Part shown: piece by piece, positions 24,631-32,472 of the stretch
Layout: every line of letters starts with the position of its first letter
Position numbering within the stretch: the first letter of the stretch is position 1
Origin: Chitinophaga sp. LS1
GTDB lineage: Bacteria > Bacteroidota > Bacteroidia > Chitinophagales > Chitinophagaceae
DNA length: 64,000 nt
Assembly: GCF_034274695.1 (NCBI RefSeq)
Contig: NZ_CP128362.1
Span: 4,776,501-4,840,500, forward strand
Reading direction: 5' to 3'
The notes under the pieces: generated by a model
Told to the model about the DNA's origin: nothing
What the model saw: only the letters and a program-made list of their open reading frames with translations
Database searches by the model: none
Made by a program: the position numbers and the translations under genes

Positions 24631-25689
24631 TTAATGCAAGTGTAATTGCAGGGATACAACGAACCATCCCTCTTTTTTATTGATCAGTAACTGGTAATTG
24701 TCTCTATACAGCAGGTTCAGTCTGCGTTTCACATTCGTTAAACCTATCCCGGACGAATTATCTTTTACCTCTTCATATTCTTCATTGTATTTGTTCATCA
24801 CAGAGAACTGTAATAAACCCTGCTTCGCTCTCAGTTCTATATCAATCCTGGCATCCGGTATCATACCTGTGCCATGCTTAAAGGCGTTCTCCACAAAAGG
24901 AATGAGCAGCATAGGCTCTATTTCATACCCATTCTCCGGTAGTTGCAGGTTCACATTCACCTGTACTTTCGCCCCGAATCGCTGTTGCTGCAGGTCAATA
25001 TAACTTTGCAGATAATCTACCTCCTTGTCCAGCGCCACTTTGTCCTCATCCGCTTCGTACAGCATATACCGCATCAGGGAAGAGAGTTTGATGAGGGAAG
25101 GTTCCAGCTGGTCGGACCGCTTCCGGGCCAGGGCCACCATATTATTCAATACATTGAACATAAAGTGCGGACTTACCTGGGAGCGCAACAGGCTCAGCTC
25201 TGTTTTCAGATTCTCATTTTCCCTGTCACTGGCCAGTTGATCCGCTTCTACCTTGTCTTTAACGATCCTCCAGGTAGTACTACATGCAAGGATAAAGAGC
25301 AGGGTGAAAAAGCTAAAGAATATCGTAGGGCGTAAATCAAACTCCTCCGGCGAAATAAATATATTCACAAATATCCATCTCACTAATACCTGCACAAAAA
25401 GCATTAGCAGCAATATAACACCATATTGCCACCATTTCTTCTTATATACCAGTTTAGGTATCAGCACATTTGAGTTCAGGTAAAACCAGCAAGTCAGGAA
25501 CACACAATTTATGATAAAGTGAATATGCCATAGAGGATCTTCTTCCTTGTGTCCATGATTTTTGTCTGGCGAAGGGCGTAATAAATATGGGAGGGTGAAT
25601 AAGGTAACCCAGGCCACCGCGTGGAGTAAACTTTGAGCCCATTTTTTCGTATACCAGGCGGGTTTTATATCATTTTCTGTAACAGTCAT
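24631..25689 (-). CDS. LytS-type sensor histidine kinase
   Basis: This encodes 352 residues from the ATG at 25689, chosen because homologues begin close to the first membrane helix and the upstream extension is basic and unlike a start region. Four membrane segments fill the first ~160 residues. They are followed by a short coiled coil and the His_kinase domain with SQVSPHFMFNVLNN, where His is the phosphorylation site. The ATPase part has IPFVENAFKHG and SSGIGLTNVKRRL. There is no periplasmic sensing domain, so the signal is probably perceived in the membrane. It forms an operon with the LytTR regulator. Confidence 0.92.
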   Translation of the reverse strand: MTVTENDIKPAWYTKKWAQSLLHAVAWVTLFTLPYLLRPSPDKNHGHKEEDPLWHIHFIINCVFLTCWFYLNSNVLIPKLVYKKKWWQYGVILLLMLFVQVLVRWIFVNIFISPEEFDLRPTIFFSFFTLLFILACSTTWRIVKDKVEADQLASDRENENLKTELSLLRSQVSPHFMFNVLNNMVALARKRSDQLEPSLIKLSSLMRYMLYEADEDKVALDKEVDYLQSYIDLQQQRFGAKVQVNVNLQLPENGYEIEPMLLIPFVENAFKHGTGMIPDARIDIELRAKQGLLQFSVMNKYNEEYEEVKDNSSGIGLTNVKRRLNLLYRDNYQLLINKKEGWFVVSLQLHLH

Positions 25690-25891
25690 TACTTTAATTC
25701 GTCCATTAAAACACTTCAAAAAAACAGAAAATAACTGGATTGCAACAGAAAATAGAGATGAATTACTCGTTTTTGGCGGCAAACTTGTAGTTTTCGCTTA
25801 ATATTGCTGTTAATATTTTGTTATAATCATATCCAGATCCGACCGTCAGCAATAAATTCACTCAATCTTAAAGGGGGGTTCCAAATTAACT

Positions 25892-27757
25892 ATGGTGCAA
25901 GCTAAAACCATTAACCCGGCGAATAATTGGTGGGGTGCAATCGCCGCCGCATTTGAGGATGGCTATATCGCTATTAACCAGGCAGGTCAGATCGTGGCCT
26001 TTAATCCCTCCGCATTGGAGATCCTGCAGATCTCTGAGGCTCAGATGGAAGATCCTGGCTGGTGGAAAAGCCCGTCTGCCGGTGCTTTAGGGCGCCTGTT
26101 GCAGGAGCAGAAAGAATTCGTTGGTCATAAGATCCAACAGGATGTACCTCACAAAAAGGACTGCTGGCTGCATGTCACCGGCAAGGCTTTGCATACATCT
26201 ACTGAGACTGGTTATATGCTCACTTTCAGAGATGTGACCGGTTACCTTGAAATCTACCGTTCGCTCAATACCATCATTTCTTCCCTGGATGATATCATCC
26301 TCGAAATGACAATTGATGGCATCATCCTGCATGTATGGATGAACCGGAGCGCCCGCCTGACCCTGCCCTGGATGGAGATGCAGGGCAAATCTGCCTATCA
26401 TTATATGCCTGATCGTTTAAAAAAGGAAATACAGCAATTGATCCATGAAGTGGTTATCTCCGGCAAGGAGGTTGTGAGGGTAATGCTGGATCCTTTGGAT
26501 AGAGATCAACAGGTATGGTACCGCATCCGCCTGCTCAGGCCCGGCACTGCCAATAATACTATTATCCTCAGCATACACGATGTCACAGCAGAAAACAAGG
26601 CGAACCAGGAACTCAGAGAGGCCCGTAAACAGCTGGAAGATAGTCAGCAGGTGTTCAAGAGCGTCTTTGACTATTCGCCTACCGGCATTGCGTTGTTATC
26701 GCTGGATGGCCAATGGCTGGATGTCAATGCTTCACTGCTGGATACCCTGGGGTATACCCACGAGGAAATTTCCGGTATAGGTGCCTGCGACCTCATTCAT
26801 CCCGAAGACCTGGATACGGCCATCGCCCAGATCCAGCAGATCAGTGACCGGAAGATCAATAGCTACAGAGCAGAACGACGATACCGGCATCGTGAGGGGC
26901 ATTATATCCATATGTGCCTGGCCTGCACGGCGATGCTGAACCCGGATGGAACCGTCCGTTACCTGATCGTTCAGATGATCGACGTGACGGAACTAAAACA
27001 CCTGGATTCGGAAGCCAGAAAGAAAAATATCATACTCCATGCCACCTCCATTGACCTCCAGCAAAAAATCAAACAACTCTTCGAACTCAACCAGATCATT
27101 GCCCATAACTTACGGGGCCCAGCTACCGCCCTTATCAGTTCAGTAGAACTCCTGCCTGAACTGCATAACATGCAGGAACAGCACACCCTGCTTAATCATA
27201 TGAAGAATTCAGCTAATTCAATCATCAATACCCTCAATGACCTGAAAGAAGTGTTGGCCCAGCATGCCAATACAGATCTGCCCTTTACCCAATGTGACCT
27301 GGAAGATATAACCAGTAAGTTGTGGAGTTCGCTCAATCTACAGGTTGTGGAAAAAAATGCACAATTAAAAATGCATTTTCAAATTCCAGTATTATTATAT
27401 TCGCGCCCGTATCTAGAAAATATTTTATTTCATTTGATAAACAATGCATTAACTTATACCCGCCCGGAAGCTCCGCCTGAAATTACCATTAGTACCTGGC
27501 AGGAAGAGGACCAGGTCGTATTGATGGTAAGGGATAATGGCATAGGGATTGACCTCCAAAAGCACAGAGAGCAGTTATTCAGGTATAAGAAGAAGTTTCA
27601 TCGCGGTTACGAAAGTAACGGAGTAGGCCTTTTTATGGTCCGGAATCAAATCCAGACTTTTGGTGGTAGGTTGGATGTAAAGAGTGAAGTAGGGAAAGGA
27701 AGTAGTTTCTTTGTTTATTTTAATAACCGGGTACTCATAAAGAAGGAAGATGAATAA
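25892..27757 (+). CDS. Cytosolic PAS-domain sensor histidine kinase
   Basis: This encodes a 621-residue soluble kinase. Three PAS domains (about 14-125, 125-235 and 250-372; the last with GIALLSLDGQWLDVNASLL and a PAC-type end) precede the phosphoacceptor helix, where His lies in IIAHNLRGPATAL. The ATPase domain has N-box FHLINNALTY, G1 VRDNGIGID and G2 GVGLFMVRNQ. There is no membrane segment, so it senses a cytosolic signal such as redox state or a small ligand. Its 3' end overlaps the receiver gene by 8 bases, marking a coupled kinase-receiver pair. Confidence 0.93.
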   Translation: MVQAKTINPANNWWGAIAAAFEDGYIAINQAGQIVAFNPSALEILQISEAQMEDPGWWKSPSAGALGRLLQEQKEFVGHKIQQDVPHKKDCWLHVTGKALHTSTETGYMLTFRDVTGYLEIYRSLNTIISSLDDIILEMTIDGIILHVWMNRSARLTLPWMEMQGKSAYHYMPDRLKKEIQQLIHEVVISGKEVVRVMLDPLDRDQQVWYRIRLLRPGTANNTIILSIHDVTAENKANQELREARKQLEDSQQVFKSVFDYSPTGIALLSLDGQWLDVNASLLDTLGYTHEEISGIGACDLIHPEDLDTAIAQIQQISDRKINSYRAERRYRHREGHYIHMCLACTAMLNPDGTVRYLIVQMIDVTELKHLDSEARKKNIILHATSIDLQQKIKQLFELNQIIAHNLRGPATALISSVELLPELHNMQEQHTLLNHMKNSANSIINTLNDLKEVLAQHANTDLPFTQCDLEDITSKLWSSLNLQVVEKNAQLKMHFQIPVLLYSRPYLENILFHLINNALTYTRPEAPPEITISTWQEEDQVVLMVRDNGIGIDLQKHREQLFRYKKKFHRGYESNGVGLFMVRNQIQTFGGRLDVKSEVGKGSSFFVYFNNRVLIKKEDE

Positions 27758-28157
27758 GATTAAAAATGTTTGCGTTGTTGATGATGATGAATTATTTCAA
27801 TTTGTCATGCGGCAGCATTTTGAAAGACTGGAACTGGTAGAAAAGATCCATAAGTTTACAGATGGAGAGCAGGCATTGAACTACATTAAACAAAATCTGA
27901 ATGAGGCGGATCATCTCCCTGACCTGATCCTGCTGGATGTAAATATGCCCTATATGGATGGGTGGCAGTTTCTGCGGGAATACGTTAAGTTAAAGCTGCC
28001 GGCAGGCAAGCAGATTAAGGTGTATGTACTGACCAGTTCTACACATGAAAGTGATTTGCAGAAAGCGAAGGAGTTTCCTTCTCTGGCAGGATACCTTGTT
28101 AAACCAATTGGAAAGAATATTATCAAAGAAATATTAACAGAATTATTACCAGCCTGA
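27750..28157 (+). CDS. Stand-alone response-regulator receiver (CheY-like)
   Basis: This encodes 135 residues, a single receiver domain with the acidic triad DDDE (11-14), phosphoacceptor Asp 63 in LLDVNMPYMDG, a Thr/Ser in VLTSSTHESD and Lys in YLVKP. There is no output domain, so it probably signals by protein contact or as a phosphorelay intermediate. The start overlaps the kinase stop by 8 bases, so the kinase is its partner. The subfamily, with an Asp-Leu-containing QKAKEFPSLAG stretch, is common next to PAS kinases in Bacteroidota. Confidence 0.93.
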   Translation: MNKIKNVCVVDDDELFQFVMRQHFERLELVEKIHKFTDGEQALNYIKQNLNEADHLPDLILLDVNMPYMDGWQFLREYVKLKLPAGKQIKVYVLTSSTHESDLQKAKEFPSLAGYLVKPIGKNIIKEILTELLPA

Positions 28158-28206
28158 AGCCGAAACTAAAAGTTCCTTTTTCTCTGCAGGCCGCAGGCCC
28201 AGCCTC

Positions 28207-28247
28207 AAAAAAATACTCATTTGCCTGTGGTAAATGAGTATTTTTTT
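28207..28247. terminator. Bidirectional terminator between convergent genes
   Basis: AAAAAAATACTCATTT pairs with AAATGAGTATTTTTTT. It serves the receiver gene on the plus strand and overlaps the last codons of the convergent SDR gene on the minus strand. Confidence 0.85.
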
Positions 28248-29014
28248 GCCATCTTATAATAGATGGATGGCCACCACTTATGCAACCAATATAGATACTT
28301 CTCCTTCCGCGCAATAATCACATGTTTTTTCCGCTTTGCGACCCCTTCTAATATTCGTGCAGCGCATTCCATGACCGGGATCCCTTTTATTTGTGCTTCA
28401 TCCATCACCCCATGCGCCTCCCCACTCGCCGTAATCGCCGACAGTGATAAATTTGTCTGCACCCTACCCGGGCTCACAATCGTCACCGGCACATCCTGCT
28501 CCACCTGCAATGTTTCAAAATATCCCTTCAATGCATGTTTACTCGCTGCATACCCTGTCCTGCCCGGAAATCCCATCAACCCCGACATACTCCCTATCAC
28601 CACCATATGCGCATTACTAACAGGCAATAAACATCCCGTGATCGCAACTGGCGCAAAGAAATTAATCTCCATCAACTGTCTGTAAACTTTGACCGGCGTT
28701 TCCACCGCCAGCGATCTTTGCCCGATTCCCGCTGCATGTATCACCATATCAATCCCGCCAAAGGCGGCCAATGCTGCTGCGGACAATGCGGCAAAATCTG
28801 CGGTATACAGATCTGCTGGTAATACTTTCACTGCAGTATCCAATCGCGCTGACAAAGTCTCTAAAGCCGATGCCCGTCTGGCTGTCAATATCAACCTCGC
28901 CTTTTTTCCTGCCAGCAATACGGCCAGCGCCTCTCCAATTCCTGAAGAAGCTCCCGTGATCCACACTATTTTACCCGTAAAATTTATATCATTCTCATGC
29001 ATGACCCTGGTCAT
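28217..29014 (-). CDS. Short-chain dehydrogenase/reductase (DHRS7-like)
   Basis: This encodes 265 residues. The motifs are IVWITGASSGIGEALAVLL (cofactor-binding), HAAGIGQRS, IGSMSGLMG with the catalytic Ser, and the active-site YAASK. A C-terminal extension, WLHKWWPSIYYKMAKKY, is basic and amphipathic and may dock to the membrane, as in the DHRS7-like group acting on lipids or ketones. An alternative start is the Met at 29002. Divergent from the MBL/rhodanese gene with a very short spacer, so the two may share a control region. Its stop codon lies within the terminator. Confidence 0.9.
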   Translation of the reverse strand: MTRVMHENDINFTGKIVWITGASSGIGEALAVLLAGKKARLILTARRASALETLSARLDTAVKVLPADLYTADFAALSAAALAAFGGIDMVIHAAGIGQRSLAVETPVKVYRQLMEINFFAPVAITGCLLPVSNAHMVVIGSMSGLMGFPGRTGYAASKHALKGYFETLQVEQDVPVTIVSPGRVQTNLSLSAITASGEAHGVMDEAQIKGIPVMECAARILEGVAKRKKHVIIARKEKYLYWLHKWWPSIYYKMAKKYSFTTGK

Positions 29015-29063
29015 CTGTTAAAAAAATGGCGTATTGCATCTTTGCAATACAAGCTTAGTCACC

Positions 29064-30464
29064 ATGAAAATAGAACAAATTTATACAGGATGTCTCGCAC
29101 ATGGGGCCTACTACATCGAAAGTGATGGAGTAGCAGCTATCATCGATCCGCTGCGCGAAGTGGCCCCCTATATCCAAAAGGCCGCCACTGCCGACGCCAG
29201 TATAAAATATGTTCTGGAAACACACTTCCACGCTGACTTTGTTTCAGGCCACCTGGAGTTGTCCAATATTACCGGCGCCACTATCGTCTATGGCCCTACG
29301 GCACAACCAGGTTTCCCCGCCTATGTAGCAAATGACAATGAATTTCTGTTCTTAGGCAAATGTACTATTCAGGTGTTACATACACCTGGGCACACACCAG
29401 AGTCTACATCTTATCTATTATACGACGAGTTTAATAAACCGGTGGCCCTGTTCTCAGGAGATACCCTCTTTATTGGCGATGTAGGACGTCCTGATCTGGC
29501 CCAAAAGGCCGCAAACATGACCAGGGAAGAATTGGCCGGTGTGCTGTTCGATTCCCTGCGCAACAAGATCATGACATTACCTGGTGATATCACTGTATAT
29601 CCCGGTCATGGTGCAGGTAGTGCCTGTGGCAAAAATATGAGCCGCGAAACCACCGATACCCTGGCTAACCAGCTTGCGACAAACTATGCTTTGCGCAAAA
29701 ATATGACCCGCGATGAGTTTATCATTGAAGTAACTACCGGTCTGACTACACCACCTGCTTACTTTCCTGAAAATGTGCGGTTGAACAAAGAAGGTGCTAC
29801 TGAAATGGGTACCGTTTTGTCAAGAGGTCTCCAGGCGTTATTGCCAGAAGATTTCGAAGCTATCGCAGACGAAACGGGTGCACTCATTCTCGATGCCCGC
29901 GATCCTGAAGAATTTGCCACCGGTTTTATACCCGGTGCTATTAATATCGGTATTGATGGCAGCTTTGCTCCATGGGCAGGCACCCTCATTCCGGATATAC
30001 AACAACCCATTCTTATCGTAGCACCTACCGGCAGGGAAGAGGAAGTGATCGTCCGTCTCGCCAGAGTGGGATATGATTTTACTATGGGTTTTCTGAAAGG
30101 TGGTATGCTCTCCTGGATGGAGGCCGGCAAGCCTATAGATAGGGTCATTACGGTAGAAGCCAGTTCCCTCACCGGTGGGGAGCATATTGTGGATGTACGC
30201 CGCAGAAGTGAGTTTGAAAGCGAACACGTTATGGACGCTATCCATGCGCCGCTGGATTATATCAATGACAGCATGCAACTGCTGGATAAAGAGAAATTGT
30301 ACTACATACATTGTGCAGCCGGTTATCGCTCCATGATGTTTATCTCCATACTAAAAGCCAGAGGCTTCAGCCACCTGGTAGATGTTAGAGGTGGGCTCAA
30401 GGCAATCCGTGAAGCAAACAGACTTCAGTTGACTGAATATGTGTGCCCCCAAACCCAACTTTGA
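29064..30464 (+). CDS. Metallo-beta-lactamase-fold / double rhodanese protein (persulfide dioxygenase-sulfurtransferase type)
   Basis: This encodes 466 residues from the ATG at 29064. The N-terminal ETHE1-like domain has HFHADFVSGH (His 54, His 56, Asp 58), TPGHTPES (His 110), SGDTLFIGDVGRPDL (Asp 133) and YPGHGAG, the mono-iron site of persulfide dioxygenases. Two rhodanese domains follow. The first (about 270-360) lacks a catalytic Cys (it reads ILIVAPTGRE there). The second (about 370-455) keeps Cys 417 in IHCAAGYRS. Known relatives (CstB/Blh type) oxidise glutathione or low-molecular-weight persulfide to sulfite and thiosulfate. It fits the sulfur theme of the region but is not in the same operon. 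Confidence 0.93.
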   Translation: MKIEQIYTGCLAHGAYYIESDGVAAIIDPLREVAPYIQKAATADASIKYVLETHFHADFVSGHLELSNITGATIVYGPTAQPGFPAYVANDNEFLFLGKCTIQVLHTPGHTPESTSYLLYDEFNKPVALFSGDTLFIGDVGRPDLAQKAANMTREELAGVLFDSLRNKIMTLPGDITVYPGHGAGSACGKNMSRETTDTLANQLATNYALRKNMTRDEFIIEVTTGLTTPPAYFPENVRLNKEGATEMGTVLSRGLQALLPEDFEAIADETGALILDARDPEEFATGFIPGAINIGIDGSFAPWAGTLIPDIQQPILIVAPTGREEEVIVRLARVGYDFTMGFLKGGMLSWMEAGKPIDRVITVEASSLTGGEHIVDVRRRSEFESEHVMDAIHAPLDYINDSMQLLDKEKLYYIHCAAGYRSMMFISILKARGFSHLVDVRGGLKAIREANRLQLTEYVCPQTQL

Positions 30465-30626
30465 CGTTCTTCATAGACTATACAAATAAACCTGCAAGGA
30501 AGCTGACTAAGAAGATACCCTTCTGCCGGAGGATGATCTTTCAGGTTGGCTTCCATTTTTGTTAGAAGTGGTTTGCTGCATTTTGCTGGCATGCCGATTG
30601 TCTTTACTTATCTAAAACTGATAAGC

Positions 30627-30836
30627 ATGAAAACATTAGGTCTCGTCCTCATTATCGCTGGTATTGCCATGATTGTCATCAGAGGCTTCTCTGTAACCAC
30701 CCAAAAGAAAGTAGTTGACCTTGGCCCCGTTGAAATCAATAAGAAAGAAAACAAATGGATTGGATGGCCTACCTATGCGGGCGCGATTGTCTCTGTTGTA
30801 GGCGTAGTTTTGGTATTGGGTGCCAGGAAAAAATAA
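30627..30836 (+). CDS. Small two-helix membrane protein
   Basis: This encodes 69 residues from the ATG at 30627; longer upstream starts lack a plausible start context. Two hydrophobic segments (KTLGLVLIIAGIAMIVI and TYAGAIVSVVGVVLVLG) flank a polar loop with VDLGPVEINKKENK. This is the architecture of DUF3185-like proteins, for which no function is known. It is followed after 33 bases by the aldose epimerase gene, probably in one transcript. Confidence 0.75.
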   Translation: MKTLGLVLIIAGIAMIVIRGFSVTTQKKVVDLGPVEINKKENKWIGWPTYAGAIVSVVGVVLVLGARKK

Positions 30837-30869
30837 TCCTTACATTTACAGGCATAAAAATAGGAATAT

Positions 30870-31739
30870 ATGCCTGAATTGAAGAACGGACAGTTGCACG
30901 TAGTCATCGCTGAAAAAGGAGCGGAGCTCCGCAAAGTAACCCGTACAGACCTGCAGCAGGAGTATCTCTGGAATGCAGACCCTGCTTTCTGGGCCAAAAC
31001 CAGCCCTGTACTATTTCCTATAGTGGGTACTGTAAAGAATAATACTTACACGTTTGAAGGAAAAAATTACACACTCAGCAGGCATGGTTTTGCAAGGGAC
31101 AATGTATTTGCTGTTACTTCGCAGAGCGATACCCAGGTTACGTTCGAACTGAATAGTAATGAAGAAACCCTGAAAGTATACCCCTTTCATTTCCGTTTTG
31201 CTGTCATTTATGCAATTGAAGATGCAAAGCTCACTGTTACTTACCAGGTGGAAAATAAAGGTGTGGCAGACATGTATTTCTCTGTGGGCGCACATCCTGC
31301 ATTCAAAGTGCCTTTGGAAGAAGGAGTTACTTACGAGGATTACTACCTTGCGTTTAATAAAGTAGAAGATACCCGTTTATATCTCCTGTCTGATGGAGGA
31401 TTTGTGGAAAAGACACCTGTTCCTTTCCTGGAGCATACACAGCGCTTAGACCTGAAAAAATCACTCTTTTATAAGGATGCACTGGTATTTAAAGATCTTG
31501 CTTCCAATGCGATCTCCATTAAAAGCGATAAGAAACCACATGGTCTTACTTTGCAATTTGATGGATTTCCATTCATGGGTATCTGGGCGGCGATAGATGC
31601 TGACTTTGTTTGTATCGAACCGTGGTGTGGTGTAGCGGATAATGTGGATGCTACTGGTGAACTTACAGAAAAGGAAGGGATCAATAAACTGGGGGCTGAA
31701 CAGGTATTTGAGAGAAGCTGGACAGCGGATTTCTTTTAA
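30870..31739 (+). CDS. Aldose 1-epimerase family protein (LacX-like)
   Basis: This encodes a 289-residue cytosolic protein of the galactose mutarotase fold. It includes FPIVGTVKNNTYTFEGK, the SRHGFARD segment with the conserved His/Arg pair, VGAHPAFKVPLEEG with the catalytic-type His, and CIEPWCGVAD with the acidic residue. It converts alpha and beta anomers of an aldose, but the physiological sugar is unknown for this LacX-like branch. Complete length. It is followed by a tiny basic protein gene. Confidence 0.93.
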   Translation: MPELKNGQLHVVIAEKGAELRKVTRTDLQQEYLWNADPAFWAKTSPVLFPIVGTVKNNTYTFEGKNYTLSRHGFARDNVFAVTSQSDTQVTFELNSNEETLKVYPFHFRFAVIYAIEDAKLTVTYQVENKGVADMYFSVGAHPAFKVPLEEGVTYEDYYLAFNKVEDTRLYLLSDGGFVEKTPVPFLEHTQRLDLKKSLFYKDALVFKDLASNAISIKSDKKPHGLTLQFDGFPFMGIWAAIDADFVCIEPWCGVADNVDATGELTEKEGINKLGAEQVFERSWTADFF

Positions 31740-31785
31740 TATGGTATGATATTTTCAGGTATTATGATGAGAAAAACGAACTGTC

Positions 31786-31935
31786 ATGATACGAAAACTG
31801 AAATCAGGGAAGTATCGGATTTACTCACGTAAAGTAGATCCGAAGACACAAAAACGGAAAAACCTGGGAACGTTTGATTCGTTGGAAGATGCGAAGAAAC
31901 ATGAACAGGCTATACAATACTTTAAACATCATTAA
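31786..31935 (+). CDS. Conserved-looking 49-residue basic protein
   Basis: This small intact ORF runs from the ATG at 31786 to TAA at 31933-31935. The peptide is rich in Lys and Arg and reads like a compact fold: KLKSGKYRIYSRKVDPKT, then KRKNLGTFDSLEDAKKHE and a final helix AIQYFKHH. The pattern of a two-strand hairpin plus helix resembles the N-terminal arm domain of phage integrases, but standing alone. A terminator follows at once. It lies 46 bases after the epimerase stop and may share its transcript. Function unknown; nucleic-acid binding is inference from charge and shape. Confidence 0.7.
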   Translation: MIRKLKSGKYRIYSRKVDPKTQKRKNLGTFDSLEDAKKHEQAIQYFKHH

Positions 31936-31936
31936 T

Positions 31937-31958
31937 AACCGCCCTTCGGGGCGGTTTT
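31937..31958 (+). terminator. Terminator after the 49-residue protein
   Basis: AACCGCCC-ttcg-GGGCGGTTTT is a stable tetraloop stem with a T run. Confidence 0.85.
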
Positions 31959-32067
31959 CTTATTTTTTAAAGGATTAACCCAACGCAGCGTTAAAGCCCA
32001 TTTATATCTATCGCATAGCGATTGCCCCTGAAATGGCTTATCTCTTAAAAAAATAATAGTACACTAA

Positions 32068-32098
32068 TTTGGTGGACTAATATTTTTTACTATTTTTG
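32068..32098 (+). promoter_or_regulatory. Promoter of the leader-peptide/SusCD/sulfatase operon
   Basis: TTTG (32068-32071), a 19-base spacer and TATTTTTG (32091-32098) match the Bacteroidota sigma consensus in both boxes. Transcription would start near 32105, about 25 bases before the leader ORF and roughly 370 bases before the SusC start, leaving a long structured leader. Confidence 0.6.
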
Positions 32099-32128
32099 TC
32101 CCAATATCACTGTAATTTATTTTGTACA

Positions 32129-32203
32129 ATGGCAAATACAGTACAAACCATTTATTATCAACCAGGATGTCCTAACTCAGCCGACCGCTGTTGTTGCCGC
32201 TAA
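32129..32203 (+). CDS. 24-residue Cys-rich leader peptide (CCCR end)
   Basis: An ATG at 32129 opens a 24-codon frame whose peptide contains a Cys in PGCPNS and ends ADRCCCR, with codons TGT TGT TGC CGC before TAA. Four of 24 residues are Cys, three of them consecutive next to the stop. It sits at the 5' end of the long leader that precedes the SusC-SusD-sulfatase genes, just behind a well-formed promoter. Short ORFs with runs of the regulated amino acid are the hallmark of attenuation, and polycysteine leader ORFs are known from mycobacteria to control sulfur genes. Here the inference is that ribosome stalling at Cys codons during cysteine shortage changes folding of the downstream hairpin. 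The upstream SD is weak, as usual in this phylum. Confidence 0.6.
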   Translation: MANTVQTIYYQPGCPNSADRCCCR

Positions 32204-32355
32204 TTATATTTCTTCCATTCAATCACCTTTCCATCATAATAATCCTGACACGTGCTTTCCTATGTCAATCACAAGACATAAGAATGCCTCAAAACTGCAA
32301 TATGCACACACATCTACATAACAAAGGCACGCCATCCGTGTGCTAAAAAAAGAAA

Positions 32356-32383
32356 GCCGGTAACTGCGGGAACAGTCACCGGC
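32356..32383 (+). promoter_or_regulatory. GC-rich attenuator-like hairpin in the operon leader
   Basis: GCCGGTAACTG pairs with CAGTCACCGGC with a single mismatch around a CGGGAA loop, followed by CGGATTTTAAC. It lies about 150 bases after the leader ORF and 90 bases before the SusC ATG. It could be the terminator or pausing stem of an attenuator. The T run is short, so a Rho- or translation-linked role is also possible. A related stem precedes the SusC gene at 63369. Confidence 0.5.
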
Positions 32384-32472
32384 CGGATTTTAACAAGGCT
32401 CGTTATCGCTCTACTCAACGATTCGCATCGCTGGGCAGGCACCTTATTTTTTAATCGCTAACTACAAATTTA

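Noticed and set aside
25690..25782. Extended N-terminus of the LytS-type kinase
   Set aside because: The extra 31 residues lack the membrane-helix pattern of the family start, and the ATG at 25689 gives the usual length.
32284..32470. A known riboswitch in the SusC leader
   Set aside because: I could not match the sequence to a cobalamin, SAM or TPP consensus; only the simple stem and the leader ORF are supported.
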